Assembly: GCA_019421345.1 (NCBI GenBank)
Contig: JAHZFL010000010.1
Location: 1-64,000 of the forward strand
Source: Roseburia sp.
GTDB lineage: Bacteria > Bacillota > Clostridia > Lachnospirales > Lachnospiraceae
DNA length: 64,000 nt
Direction of reading: 5' to 3'
This document shows positions 6,989 to 16,181 of this stretch, piece after piece; the stretch's first letter is position 1, and each line of letters begins with the position of its first letter. The position numbers and the translations under genes were made by a program. The notes beneath the pieces are model-generated. The model did no database searches, was not told the origin of the DNA, and was given only the letters and a program-made list of their open reading frames with translations.

Positions 6989-8734
6989 ATGTTTCATAAG
7001 CGTTTATTGAGAGAATTTTCCGACAACCGGAAATATGTGATTGGAATGGTGGCGGCACAGTGGGTGTCACTGCTTGCAAACGTGCTGCTGGTGTTTGTGC
7101 TTGCGAAGCTGATAGAAGCGATCGCATGGGGGAATGCACAGGGAAGGCTGTGGTATCTTGCGGGAGCATTTGCCGTGTCATTTCTGACGAGGGCTGCTGC
7201 GTCTGCCGCAGGCAGCAGATGGTCTTATCTTGCGTCAGCCAATGTAAAGCACGGGCTGCGGTCGCTGGTGTATGAGAAGCTGATGCGGCTTGGAACGTCT
7301 TACCGCAAAACGATCGCGACCTCTGAGGCGGTACAGATCAGTACCGAGGGTGTTGAGCAGTTGGAAATTTATTTCGGCAAATATGTGCCGCAGTTTTTTT
7401 ACAGTATGTTAGCGCCGCTGACGCTGTTTGTGATCGTGGGGACGATGAGCCTTAAGGTGGCGGCAGCGCTGCTTTTGTGCGTGCCGCTGATTCCGGTCTC
7501 GATCATCGCGGTACAGAAATTTGCAAAGCGTCTGCTTGCAAAATACTGGGGCAGCTATACGGAGCTTGGCGATTCGTTTCTGGAGAATCTACAGGGACTT
7601 ACGACCTTGAAAATTTATCAGGCGGATGAACGGTATGCGCGCAGGATGGATGAGGAGGCGGAGCGGTTTCGCCGGGTGACGATGCGCGTGCTGATCATGC
7701 AGCTCAATTCCATCAGCGTCATGGATCTTGTGGCGTACGGCGGTGCTGCCTGCGGGATCATTCTTGGCATTCTGGAATTGCGTGCGGGAAATATCTCTTT
7801 TGCGGAATGTTTTTTTATCACGATGATTTCGGCAGAATTTTTCCTGCCGCTGCGTCTTTTGGGTTCTTTTTTCCATATTGCGATGAACGGAAATGCGGCG
7901 GCGGACAAAATTTTTGGACTGCTGGATGAACCGGAACCTGTCCATGGTACGGTGACAGAGGTAGAGGGGAGCGACATTGCGTTTTGCGGCGTGGGCTTTG
8001 GCTACGATGAAAATGAGCCGGTATTTTCCGATGTGTCGTTTGCGATACCGCAAGGAAGCTTTGCCGCGCTGGTAGGAGCCTCCGGCAGTGGAAAAAGTAC
8101 GATAGCGTCTCTTTTGATGGGAAGCAGCCGCGGTTATACGGGAAGTATTACGATTGGCGGGGTGGAGCTTTCGGAGATTGCGCCGGAAACGCTTTACCGG
8201 AAGATTACGCGCGTCTCACATGAGAGCTACCTGTTTGCGGGTACAGTCATGGAAAATCTTAAGATGGGAAAGGCGGACGCCGGGATTTCGGAGATGGAGG
8301 AGGTTTTGCGCAGGGTGGAGCTTTACGATACCTTAATGGAAAAAGGCGGACTGCAGATGAAACTCTCCGAAAAAGCGTCGAATCTGTCGGGCGGGCAGAG
8401 ACAGCGGCTGGCGCTGGCACGCGCGCTGCTGCATGACAGTGACATTTACATTTTTGACGAGGCGACCTCGAACATTGATGTGGAAAGTGAAAATAAAATC
8501 ATGGAGGTTGTGACAGAACTGGCGCATAAAAAGACGGTTCTTCTGATCTCCCACCGTCTGGCGAATGTCACAGGGGCAGATGCCGTTTTTGTGTTAAAGG
8601 CAAAGCAGGGACTGACTGAAAGCGGTACACATACTTCTCTTATGGAAGCAGACGGTGCATATGCGTCGCTTTACCTGGCGCAGCAGGAATTAGAGCAGTT
8701 TGCAGGAAATGCCTGGGAACGGAGGAACAGTTGA
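6989..8734 (+). CDS. ABC transporter, CydD-like permease/ATPase half
   Basis: A 581-residue half-transporter: six hydrophobic helices in the first 300 residues, then an ATPase domain with Walker A GASGSGKST, signature LSGGQRQRLALARALL and Walker B IYIFDEATS. The fold class is the CydD/thiol-exporter type rather than a solute-binding-protein importer. It pairs with the next gene, whose start lies just past this stop, giving a heterodimer. In Enterobacteria CydDC exports cysteine/glutathione and interacts with heme, but no cydAB is present here and the substrate cannot be read from sequence. The operator upstream suggests metal- or redox-linked expression. Confidence 0.85.
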   Translation: MFHKRLLREFSDNRKYVIGMVAAQWVSLLANVLLVFVLAKLIEAIAWGNAQGRLWYLAGAFAVSFLTRAAASAAGSRWSYLASANVKHGLRSLVYEKLMRLGTSYRKTIATSEAVQISTEGVEQLEIYFGKYVPQFFYSMLAPLTLFVIVGTMSLKVAAALLLCVPLIPVSIIAVQKFAKRLLAKYWGSYTELGDSFLENLQGLTTLKIYQADERYARRMDEEAERFRRVTMRVLIMQLNSISVMDLVAYGGAACGIILGILELRAGNISFAECFFITMISAEFFLPLRLLGSFFHIAMNGNAAADKIFGLLDEPEPVHGTVTEVEGSDIAFCGVGFGYDENEPVFSDVSFAIPQGSFAALVGASGSGKSTIASLLMGSSRGYTGSITIGGVELSEIAPETLYRKITRVSHESYLFAGTVMENLKMGKADAGISEMEEVLRRVELYDTLMEKGGLQMKLSEKASNLSGGQRQRLALARALLHDSDIYIFDEATSNIDVESENKIMEVVTELAHKKTVLLISHRLANVTGADAVFVLKAKQGLTESGTHTSLMEADGAYASLYLAQQELEQFAGNAWERRNS

Positions 8735-8735
8735 A

Positions 8736-10418
8736 ATGAATAAAGAGAACAGAAAAACAGGGATAGGCGGGCAGAGAAACGGCGTGCAGGTCATGGCAGG
8801 ACTGATCGGAATGATAAAGCCGCTGCTTCCGGTCATGCTTCTTGCAGTTGTTATGGGCTGCGTGGGAAATCTGACGGCGACGTTTCTTACAGTGCTTGGC
8901 GGCTATGGACTTCTTGCGGCAGCCGGACTGTGGGAGGGAAATCTGACTGTGATTTTTGGCGGAATGATTTTGTGCGCCCTGCTGCGCGGTATTTTGCGCT
9001 ACGCGGAGCAGGCGAGTAACCATTATATTGCGTTTAAGCTTTTGGCACGCATCAGGCATCAGGTATTTGCCGCACTGCGGCGGCTGGCGCCGGCAAAGCT
9101 GGATGGAAGCGGCAAGGGAAATCTGATCTCGGTTATCACAAGCGATATTGAGCTTTTGGAGGTTTTCTATGCGCACACCATCTCGCCGATTGCGATTGCG
9201 GCAGTCACCTCTGTGATCATGGCAGGCTTTATCGGCGCGTTTCACCCGCTTGCGGGAGCGCTTGCCGCGTTTTTTTATCTTCTGGTCGGTTTTGTGATTC
9301 CGGTGATGAATGGAAGACGGGGCAGCAGTGCCGGACAAGAGTACCGGAATTCTTTTGGCGAACTTAATACCTGCGTGCTTGACAACCTCTACGGATTGGC
9401 AGAGACGATCCAGTATGGGAAACAGGCGGTGCGCAGGAAGCAGATGGAACATGGCACAGAGCATCTGGAGAAAATCAACCGTCAGTTGAAACAGAAGGAA
9501 AACACGCAGCGCATCGCAACGGACGGGGTGATCCTGGCGGCGGGAGTACTGATGGCGGCGCTTGCTGTAACGCTTGTTGGGGCAGGGGAGATGACGCCGC
9601 AGGAGGCAGTCATCGCAGTGATCGCAATGATGAGCTCGTTTGGACCGACGGCGGCGCTGTCTGCTCTTTCAAATAACCTGAATCATACGCTGGCGAGCGG
9701 AAACCGCGTACTTGCGATTTTAGAGGAAGAACCGGAGGTATACGACGTGACGGACGGCAGTGACTGCTGCGGGAGCGAGATCCGCTGCGAGGAGGTTTCT
9801 TATGCCTATCCGGATGCCCCGGAAGGAAATAAAGAGGTGCTGAACGGATTTTCTGCTTTATTTGTGCCAAACAAAATCCATGGAATTTTAGGAAAGAGCG
9901 GCTGCGGAAAATCGACACTGCTAAAGCTTTTGATGCGTTTTTACGAGACGGACGCCGGCGGTATCTACTATGGAGAGAACAATATCCGCAGAGTCAATAC
10001 AAAAACGCTCCGCAGCCACATTTCCTATGTGACACAGGAAACATTTTTATTTCATGATACGATCGCAAATAATCTGAGAGTGGCAAAGGCGGATGCGACG
10101 CAGGAGGAGCTTGTCGCGGCGGCAAGGAAAGCATCCGTCCATGATTTTATCATGACGCTGCCAAAGGGATATGAGACGAAGCTCTCGGAGCTTGGAGAAT
10201 CGCTTTCCGGCGGAGAACGTCAGCGTATCGGGATTGCCCGCGCCTTTTTGCACGAGGCGGATATTTTGCTTTTCGATGAGCCGACAAGTAATCTTGACAG
10301 CTTAAACGAGGCGGTTATCCTAAAAAGCCTTGCCCAGGAAAAGGAGGATAAGACGATTCTTCTGGTATCGCACCGTAAATCTACGATGGGAATTGCGCAG
10401 GACATTATCGCAATGTAA
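8736..10418 (+). CDS. ABC transporter, CydC-like permease/ATPase half
   Basis: A 560-residue partner of the upstream ABC protein. Its membrane domain fills the first 310 residues; the ATPase has Walker A GKSGCGKST, signature LSGGERQRIGIARAFL and Walker B ILLFDEPTS. ATG 8736 is chosen because GGAGGAAC precedes it by a normal gap and it begins one base after the upstream stop; an in-frame ATG at 8700 lies inside the previous gene. Tight spacing indicates co-translation of the two halves. Same uncertainty on substrate as its partner. Confidence 0.85.
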   Translation: MNKENRKTGIGGQRNGVQVMAGLIGMIKPLLPVMLLAVVMGCVGNLTATFLTVLGGYGLLAAAGLWEGNLTVIFGGMILCALLRGILRYAEQASNHYIAFKLLARIRHQVFAALRRLAPAKLDGSGKGNLISVITSDIELLEVFYAHTISPIAIAAVTSVIMAGFIGAFHPLAGALAAFFYLLVGFVIPVMNGRRGSSAGQEYRNSFGELNTCVLDNLYGLAETIQYGKQAVRRKQMEHGTEHLEKINRQLKQKENTQRIATDGVILAAGVLMAALAVTLVGAGEMTPQEAVIAVIAMMSSFGPTAALSALSNNLNHTLASGNRVLAILEEEPEVYDVTDGSDCCGSEIRCEEVSYAYPDAPEGNKEVLNGFSALFVPNKIHGILGKSGCGKSTLLKLLMRFYETDAGGIYYGENNIRRVNTKTLRSHISYVTQETFLFHDTIANNLRVAKADATQEELVAAARKASVHDFIMTLPKGYETKLSELGESLSGGERQRIGIARAFLHEADILLFDEPTSNLDSLNEAVILKSLAQEKEDKTILLVSHRKSTMGIAQDIIAM

Positions 10419-10469
10419 AAATCTGTACGGAAATTCTGTCATGTTTTCAAAGAAATACACGCAAAGCAC

Positions 10470-10497
10470 TTGAAATTCCTCATAAATCCGATATAAT
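10470..10497 (+). promoter_or_regulatory. Promoter of the hydrogenase gene
   Basis: TTGAAA at 10470 and TATAAT at 10492 with a 16-bp spacer. The leader to the ATG is about 50 nt and shows no operator like that of the preceding operon. Confidence 0.7.
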
Positions 10498-10551
10498 GTC
10501 ACATAGATGGTTAAAAAATTAACGATTTAGAAAAGAGCGAGGTAAAACACG

Positions 10552-12000
10552 ATGTATGCTGATGAAAATGTGATCCGAATTAAACATGATGTGCTTTATG
10601 AGGTGGCGAAGCTTGCATTTGCAGGCGAGCTGGAAGAAAAGAGAGACAACATCGCAATGAGCCTGATCCCGGGCCCGACACCGCAGTTTCGCTGTTGTAT
10701 TTATAAAGAGAGAGAGATTATCAGACAGAGAGTGCGTCTTGCCGAAGGCAAGGCGCCGGGACCGATCGATGACGGAAATGTCATTCAGGTCATCAGCTCT
10801 GCCTGTGAGGACTGCCCGATTTCCAGCTATTCAGTAACGGAAAACTGCCAGAACTGTGCGGGCAAGGCATGTATCAACGCATGTAAGTTCGGGGCGATCG
10901 AGGCGGGGAGACACCGCTCCCACATCGACGCGTCAAAATGTAAGGAGTGCGGCAAATGTGCGCAGGCATGTCCTTACAATGCGATTGCCCACTTAAAAAG
11001 ACCCTGCAAATTCAGTTGTCCGGTGAATGCGATCACCTACGATGAGCATGGCATTTCCGTGATCGATAAGGACAAATGCATTCGCTGCGGTAAGTGCGTA
11101 CATAGCTGTCCGTTCGGCGCGATCGGTTCTAAAACCTCGATCGTACAGGTGATTGAGGCGATTAAGTCAGGCAAGCATGTATATGCGATGACAGCTCCGG
11201 CAACAGAGGGGCAGTTTGGCGATGATATTACGATGGAGAGCTGGAGAAAGGCGATGCTTGAGGTCGGCTTTACTGATTTTTACGATGTATCGCTCGGCGG
11301 TGATATGACAGCCGCCTATGAGGCAGAGGAGTGGGCAGAGGCATATAAGGACGGCAAGAATAAGGTGACCTCCTGTTGTCCGGGCTTTGTGAATCTTGTC
11401 CGGCTTCATTATCCGGAGCTCGCAGAGTGCGTATCGACAACAGTATCGCCGATGTGCGGCGTATCGCGTCTGATCAAGGCGAAGGATCCGGAGGCGGTAA
11501 CGGTATTTATCGGACCATGTCTCGCAAAGAAGTCTGAGGTTGCCGATCAGAAGATTCCGGGCAATGCGGACTATGCGCTTACCTACAGTGAGATTCGCGC
11601 GATCATGAAGGCTAAGAGCGTTGTGCTTCAGCCGTGCAGCAATAATGAGCAGATCGGTTCTATTTTCGGAAAACGATTTGCAAATTCCGGCGGCGTGACC
11701 TCAGCGGTGCTTCAGAGCTTAAAGGAGTCGGAGGAGAATATCGACGCAAAGGTATGTGTGGCAAACGGAGCGGCAGAGTGTAAAAAGGCGCTGCTTTTGT
11801 TAAAGGCGGGAAGACTGCCAGAGGACTTTATCGAAGGTATGGCGTGCGAGGGCGGCTGTGTCGGCGGACCGAGCGCATACAACGATCAGTTCTCATCAAA
11901 GAAGAATCGTGAGACGCTTCTGGCGCAGGTAGACGGACGCGGCATCCACGAGAATCTGAGCAATTATGATATGAGCAGTATGTCGATGCATCGTGAATAA
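10552..12000 (+). CDS. Monomeric [FeFe] hydrogenase, group-B-like
   Basis: A 482-residue cytoplasmic iron-sulfur enzyme that would interconvert protons and hydrogen with ferredoxin. The N-terminal half carries many cysteines, including two classical 4Fe-4S motifs (CKECGKCAQACP and CIRCGKCVHSCP). The H-cluster domain shows TSCCPGF, IGPCLAKKSE and EGMACEGGCVGGP, the three cysteine motifs of the active site. The central proline-cysteine motif is GPC rather than the MPC of group A enzymes, so I place it near group B; that subgrouping is from memory. It is a single-gene unit with its own promoter and terminator; maturases are not in this window. Confidence 0.9.
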   Translation: MYADENVIRIKHDVLYEVAKLAFAGELEEKRDNIAMSLIPGPTPQFRCCIYKEREIIRQRVRLAEGKAPGPIDDGNVIQVISSACEDCPISSYSVTENCQNCAGKACINACKFGAIEAGRHRSHIDASKCKECGKCAQACPYNAIAHLKRPCKFSCPVNAITYDEHGISVIDKDKCIRCGKCVHSCPFGAIGSKTSIVQVIEAIKSGKHVYAMTAPATEGQFGDDITMESWRKAMLEVGFTDFYDVSLGGDMTAAYEAEEWAEAYKDGKNKVTSCCPGFVNLVRLHYPELAECVSTTVSPMCGVSRLIKAKDPEAVTVFIGPCLAKKSEVADQKIPGNADYALTYSEIRAIMKAKSVVLQPCSNNEQIGSIFGKRFANSGGVTSAVLQSLKESEENIDAKVCVANGAAECKKALLLLKAGRLPEDFIEGMACEGGCVGGPSAYNDQFSSKKNRETLLAQVDGRGIHENLSNYDMSSMSMHRE

Positions 12001-12018
12001 GAGTTTGGGATGACAGAC

Positions 12019-12057
12019 AAAGGGGAAACCTCACAGCAGAGGTTTCCCCTTTCTTTT
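12019..12057 (+). terminator. Terminator of the hydrogenase gene
   Basis: Perfect 14-bp stem beginning AAAGGGGAAACCTC with a six-base loop, then CTTTTT. Confidence 0.93.
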
Positions 12058-12123
12058 TATGGGAGCATCTGCTAAAATCATATCCAGGGAAAGAGGAATC
12101 CAAAGGAGAGAGGAGCGCTTGCT

Positions 12124-13269
12124 ATGGCAAATATGGTAGATTATCTGGAGTGGAGAGGAGACCTCTCTTTTCGTACCGCAGGCTTTAATGAGGTAGATAA
12201 TCTCTTGCTTGCGCAGTTGGCATATGTCGAGTTTGACGGTATCGTGCCGGGGGAGGACAGTACGCTTGATATTACACTTGGGGAGGCATCGGAGCAATTC
12301 TGGAGCTGTCATGAGGAGGAGGATATACTGGCGCGCGTTTCCATGACGAAGTGGGCGCCGATCCTGATGCGGAGGATGGCGGAGACGAAGCGGTTTTGCG
12401 AGGTCAGACTATCGAAATATGTCAACGATATCAGTGATGAGGAGCAGTCACAGTTTTCCGTGGTCTGTGCGGCGCTGCCGGACGGCAGTATTTATGTGGC
12501 GTTCAGCGGAACGGATGATACGATCGTCGGTTGGCGCGAGAATTTTAATATGGGTTTTCTTGCGGAGACGCCGGGGCAGCTTAAGGCGGTGCGTTATCTG
12601 AATCGTCTGGACGCGCCGGAGGGACAGAAGCTGCGTATCGGCGGTCATTCCAAAGGCGGTAATTTATCGGTATATGCCGCAGTCAAGTGTCTGCCGCGGC
12701 TGAAGGGGCGCATTCTGGCAGTTTACAGTAATGACGGACCGGGGTTTAACCGGGAGATGATAGAGAGCGAAGCATATCAGGAGATGCTCCCGAAGATCAA
12801 GACGATTCTGCCCGAATCCTCGATCATTGGGATGCTTCTTGAGCATCAGGAGGATTACGAGGTGGTAGAAAGCTCGCAGAGCGGCATCCAGCAGCATGAC
12901 GCCATGTCGTGGGAGGTGCTTGGTCCATCGTTTGTCTATGTGGAGCATGTCGCAACCAAAAGCATTTTGTTGGATGAGACGATGAAGGCGTGGCTGTATC
13001 AGCTAAATCAGGACGAACGCAGGGAAATCGTTGACACCGTTTTTTTTATGCTGGAGGAAGCCAAGATACGCACCGTGGATGATTTCTACCGCAGTCCGTG
13101 GAAAAAGGTACAGGAGCTGCTGCGGGCAAAAAGCCGTCTGCCGGAGGAGACACAGAAGCTGTTTTCCAGGGCGGTAAAGCTGCTTTGGACGGAGGGGAAC
13201 AAGACGGTGAAGAAGGCGGTGCGCAGAGGAAGAAGGGAGAGACAGGAGGGCGCAAAAGAGCAGTTATAA
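12124..13269 (+). CDS. DUF2974 (Mbeg1-like) alpha/beta hydrolase
   Basis: A 381-residue protein of the DUF2974 lipase-like family. The nucleophile elbow GGHSKGGN lies near residue 180, with a preceding VAFSGTDDT segment that fits the oxyanion strand. No signal peptide is seen, so it should be cytoplasmic. The last 25 residues are rich in K, R and E and may contact nucleic acid or membranes. It is a stand-alone gene between the hydrogenase terminator and the groES promoter. Substrate unknown; hydrolase activity is inferred from the serine motif. Confidence 0.82.
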   Translation: MANMVDYLEWRGDLSFRTAGFNEVDNLLLAQLAYVEFDGIVPGEDSTLDITLGEASEQFWSCHEEEDILARVSMTKWAPILMRRMAETKRFCEVRLSKYVNDISDEEQSQFSVVCAALPDGSIYVAFSGTDDTIVGWRENFNMGFLAETPGQLKAVRYLNRLDAPEGQKLRIGGHSKGGNLSVYAAVKCLPRLKGRILAVYSNDGPGFNREMIESEAYQEMLPKIKTILPESSIIGMLLEHQEDYEVVESSQSGIQQHDAMSWEVLGPSFVYVEHVATKSILLDETMKAWLYQLNQDERREIVDTVFFMLEEAKIRTVDDFYRSPWKKVQELLRAKSRLPEETQKLFSRAVKLLWTEGNKTVKKAVRRGRRERQEGAKEQL

Positions 13270-13417
13270 AAAAAGTATTAAATCAAAGAAAATCGAAGAA
13301 CATATAAAAACAAGAGAAAAAAAGAGATAAATAGATAAAATGTAGTAATATATGGAAATATATAGGAATATATTTGGTTGCAGATTGATAGACAAAAATT
13401 TATTATATCACTATCGG

Positions 13418-13444
13418 TTAGCACTCGAATACAATGAGTGCTAA
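13418..13444 (+). promoter_or_regulatory. CIRCE operator (HrcA site)
   Basis: TTAGCACTC, nine bases, GAGTGCTAA: a perfect CIRCE element 50 nt before groES. HrcA represses groESL through it at normal temperature. The flanking 13270-13417 is very AT-rich and holds nothing else I can name beyond probable promoter sequence. Confidence 0.97.
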
Positions 13445-13494
13445 TAACAGACAAAAGAGCACAGTACAAGGATATAAGAGCAGGAGGCAGAAAA

Positions 13495-13782
13495 ATGAAA
13501 TTAGTACCATTGAGTGACAGAGTCGTATTAAAGCAGTGTGAAGCGGAGGAGACAACGAAATCCGGTATTATCTTAACAAGCAGCGCACAGGAGAAGCCGC
13601 AGGAGGCAGAGGTGATCGCGGTTGGACCGGGCGGCATGGTAGACGGAAAGGAAGTGACCATGCAGGTGAAGGCAGGTCAGAAGGTGATCTACTCCAAGTA
13701 TGCGGGAACAGAGGTAAAGCTGGACGGAGAGGAATACATCATCGTAAAGCAGAATGATATTCTTGCAGTAGTAGAGGCTTAA
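13495..13782 (+). CDS. groES: Co-chaperonin GroES
   Basis: A 95-residue GroES, the lid of the GroEL folding chamber. It starts MKLVPLSDRVVLK, carries the mobile-loop region around EETTKSGIILTSSAQEKP, and ends EYIIVKQNDILAVVEA; length and motifs are standard. ATG 13495 follows GCAGGAGG; the upstream in-frame codons from 13438 run back through the CIRCE element and are leader. It is first in the groES-groEL operon. Confidence 0.97.
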   Translation: MKLVPLSDRVVLKQCEAEETTKSGIILTSSAQEKPQEAEVIAVGPGGMVDGKEVTMQVKAGQKVIYSKYAGTEVKLDGEEYIIVKQNDILAVVEA

Positions 13783-13826
13783 GTGTTAGAATTTGAACGA
13801 AAATAAAAGAAAGAGGTAGAGAGATC

Positions 13827-15452
13827 ATGGCAAAGGAATTAAAATACGGAACAGAGGCTAGAACAGCGTTAGGAGCCGGTGTTGATAAGCTGGCAAATAC
13901 AGTGCGTGTTACGCTTGGACCAAAGGGAAGAAATGTTGTACTGGATAAGTCTTACGGTACGCCGCTCATCACAAACGACGGTGTGACGATCGCAAAGGAG
14001 ATTGAGCTTGAGGACGCTTTTGAGAACATGGGCGCTCAGCTTGTAAAAGAGGTTGCGACAAAGACAAACGATGTTGCCGGAGACGGTACGACAACAGCGA
14101 CGGTACTGGCACAGGCAATGGTACAGGAGGGAATCAAAAACCTTGAGGCGGGCGCAAATCCGATCATCCTTCGCCGCGGTATGAAGAAAGCGACCGATAA
14201 GGCGGTTGAGGCAATTCTTGCGATGTCCGCGAAAGTAAACGGCAAGGATCAGATCGCAAAGGTCGCTGCGATTTCCGCAGGTGACGAGGAGGTCGGCAAC
14301 ATGGTTGCAGACGCGATGGAGAAGGTTTCAAACGACGGTGTGATCACCATCGAGGAGTCAAAGACCATGCAGACAGAGCTTGACCTGGTGGAAGGTATGC
14401 AGTTTGACCGCGGATATGTATCTGCTTACATGTGCACCGATATGGATAAGATGGAGGCAGTGCTTGACGATCCGTATATCCTTATCACAGATAAGAAAAT
14501 CAGCAACATTCAGGAGATTCTGCCGTTATTGGAGCAGATCGTACAAAGCGGCGCGAGACTGCTGATCATTGCCGAGGATATTGAGGGCGAGGCGCTCACA
14601 ACTCTCATCGTGAATAAGCTGCGCGGTACGTTTAATGTGGTAGCCGTAAAGGCTCCGGGCTATGGCGACAGAAGAAAGGCGATGCTTGAGGATATTGCAA
14701 TCTTAACAGGCGGTCAGGTCATCAGCTCCGATTTAGGATTAGAGTTAAAGGATGCAACCTTAGACCAGTTAGGACGTGCAAAATCTGTGAAGGTGCAGAA
14801 GGAAAATACCGTGATCGTAGACGGCGCTGGAGATAAGGGCGCGATCACAAGCAGAGTCAACCAGATTCGCGGACAGATTGAGGAGACGACCTCTGAATTT
14901 GACAAGGAGAAGCTGCAGGAGCGTCTTGCAAAATTAGCAGGAGGCGTTGCCGTGATTCGTGTCGGTGCGGCAACCGAGACAGAGATGAAGGAAGCAAAGC
15001 TTCGTATGGAGGATGCTTTAAATGCAACGAGAGCAGCCGTAGAAGAGGGTATCATCGCAGGCGGCGGTTCTGCATATATCCACGCAAGCAAGGAGGTTGC
15101 AAAGCTTGCAGATACCTTAGACGGTGATGAGAGAACAGGTGCAAAGGTTATCTTAAAGGCACTAGAGGCTCCGCTTTACTATATCGCTGCGAATGCTGGC
15201 TTAGAGGGCGCTGTGATCATCAATAAGGTGAAAGAATCCGCAGAGGGTGTCGGCTTTAACGCAGCTACGGAGGAGTATGTCGACATGGTAGCGCAGGGAA
15301 TCCTTGATCCGGTAAAGGTGACGAGAACCGCACTGCAGAATGCGACCTCTGTTGCAGCGACATTGCTGACGACAGAATCAGTAGTTGCAAATATCAAAGA
15401 GGATGTTCCGGCGATGCCGGCAGGCGGTGCAGGCGGCATGGGTATGATGTAA
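13827..15452 (+). CDS. groEL: Chaperonin GroEL
   Basis: A 541-residue GroEL that folds client proteins in an ATP-driven double ring. Standard landmarks are KGRNVVLDKS, the nucleotide motif AGDGTTTATV near residue 85, and the glycine-methionine tail PAGGAGGMGMM. It lies 44 nt after groES with an AAAGAGG site and is followed by a terminator. Nothing unusual. Confidence 0.98.
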   Translation: MAKELKYGTEARTALGAGVDKLANTVRVTLGPKGRNVVLDKSYGTPLITNDGVTIAKEIELEDAFENMGAQLVKEVATKTNDVAGDGTTTATVLAQAMVQEGIKNLEAGANPIILRRGMKKATDKAVEAILAMSAKVNGKDQIAKVAAISAGDEEVGNMVADAMEKVSNDGVITIEESKTMQTELDLVEGMQFDRGYVSAYMCTDMDKMEAVLDDPYILITDKKISNIQEILPLLEQIVQSGARLLIIAEDIEGEALTTLIVNKLRGTFNVVAVKAPGYGDRRKAMLEDIAILTGGQVISSDLGLELKDATLDQLGRAKSVKVQKENTVIVDGAGDKGAITSRVNQIRGQIEETTSEFDKEKLQERLAKLAGGVAVIRVGAATETEMKEAKLRMEDALNATRAAVEEGIIAGGGSAYIHASKEVAKLADTLDGDERTGAKVILKALEAPLYYIAANAGLEGAVIINKVKESAEGVGFNAATEEYVDMVAQGILDPVKVTRTALQNATSVAATLLTTESVVANIKEDVPAMPAGGAGGMGMM

Positions 15453-15492
15453 GGCAGAAAGCCTTTTCGTCTGACTGCGCATAGTGAAGAAA

Positions 15493-15546
15493 GAGTTCTA
15501 AAATGCTGTATCTTAGTGGGAGATGCATTTTAGGGCTCTTTTTTTG
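15493..15546 (+). terminator. groESL terminator
   Basis: GAGTTCTAAAATGC pairs with GCATTTTAGGGCTC (two G-U pairs), followed by seven or more T. A repeat of the 132-bp family starts directly after. Confidence 0.9.
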
Positions 15547-15550
15547 CTCT

Positions 15551-15616
15551 ATAGGGAACGTCGTCCCCTATAAAGCAACACCCCTCCGGGATCGCATTGC
15601 GGCGGCGGATGTCACT
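15551..15616. repeat. Diverged single copy of the 132-bp repeat modules
   Basis: ATAGGGAAC-GTC-GTCCCC hairpin, TATAAAGCAACACCCCTCC, then GGATCGCATTGCGGCGG. It parallels the first half of each unit at 1609-1938. The hairpin is kept although its bases differ. Confidence 0.75.
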
Positions 15617-15633
15617 CTCTATATTTCTAATAG

Positions 15634-15663
15634 TTGTAAATGGGCGTGCGTCTGTGGTATAAT
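15634..15663 (+). promoter_or_regulatory. Promoter of mgsA-degV
   Basis: TTGTAA at 15634 and TATAAT at 15658 with an 18-bp spacer, 35 nt before the start codon. Confidence 0.65.
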
Positions 15664-15698
15664 CAAAATAGGTATATGTTTGCAAAGGAGTATGAGCA

Positions 15699-16169
15699 AT
15701 GGACGATAATTTTATCACGCTGACGATTGGAAAACAGAAAAATATTGCGCTGATTGCGCATGATAATAAAAAGGCAGATCTGATCCAGTGGTGTCGGGAA
15801 AATCAGGATATTTTAAAAAATCATTTTCTGTGCGGAACCGGTACAACAGCACGGATGATCACCGATCAGACGGGACTTCCCGTGCGGGGCTACAACAGTG
15901 GTCCGCTTGGCGGAGACCAGCAGATTGGAGCAAAAATCGTGGAGGGAAAGGTAGATTTTATTATTTTCTTTTCCGATCCGCTGACGGCACAGCCGCATGA
16001 CCCTGACGTTAAGGCGCTTTTGCGGATCGCACAGGTTTATGATATTCCGATCGCAAACAATCGGGCGTCTGCGGATTTTATGATTACTTCCTCGTACATG
16101 AATGAGGAATACGAGCACGAGATTATTAATTTCACCAAAAATATCAAAGAGCGTTCAGAAGTATTATAG
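15699..16169 (+). CDS. mgsA: Methylglyoxal synthase
   Basis: A 156-residue enzyme converting dihydroxyacetone phosphate to methylglyoxal and phosphate, a bypass of lower glycolysis. Family blocks are IALIAHDNKK, CGTGTTARMI (phosphate binding), GPLGGDQQIG with the catalytic aspartate, and FFSDPL. Length is standard. Starts 7-8 nt after AAAGGAG. The DegV gene follows 12 nt downstream, so they are co-transcribed. Confidence 0.95.
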   Translation: MDDNFITLTIGKQKNIALIAHDNKKADLIQWCRENQDILKNHFLCGTGTTARMITDQTGLPVRGYNSGPLGGDQQIGAKIVEGKVDFIIFFSDPLTAQPHDPDVKALLRIAQVYDIPIANNRASADFMITSSYMNEEYEHEIINFTKNIKERSEVL

Positions 16170-16181
16170 AGGGAGGAATTT

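Noticed and set aside
13418..13444. Novel operator before groES
   Set aside because: It is an exact CIRCE element, a known HrcA site.
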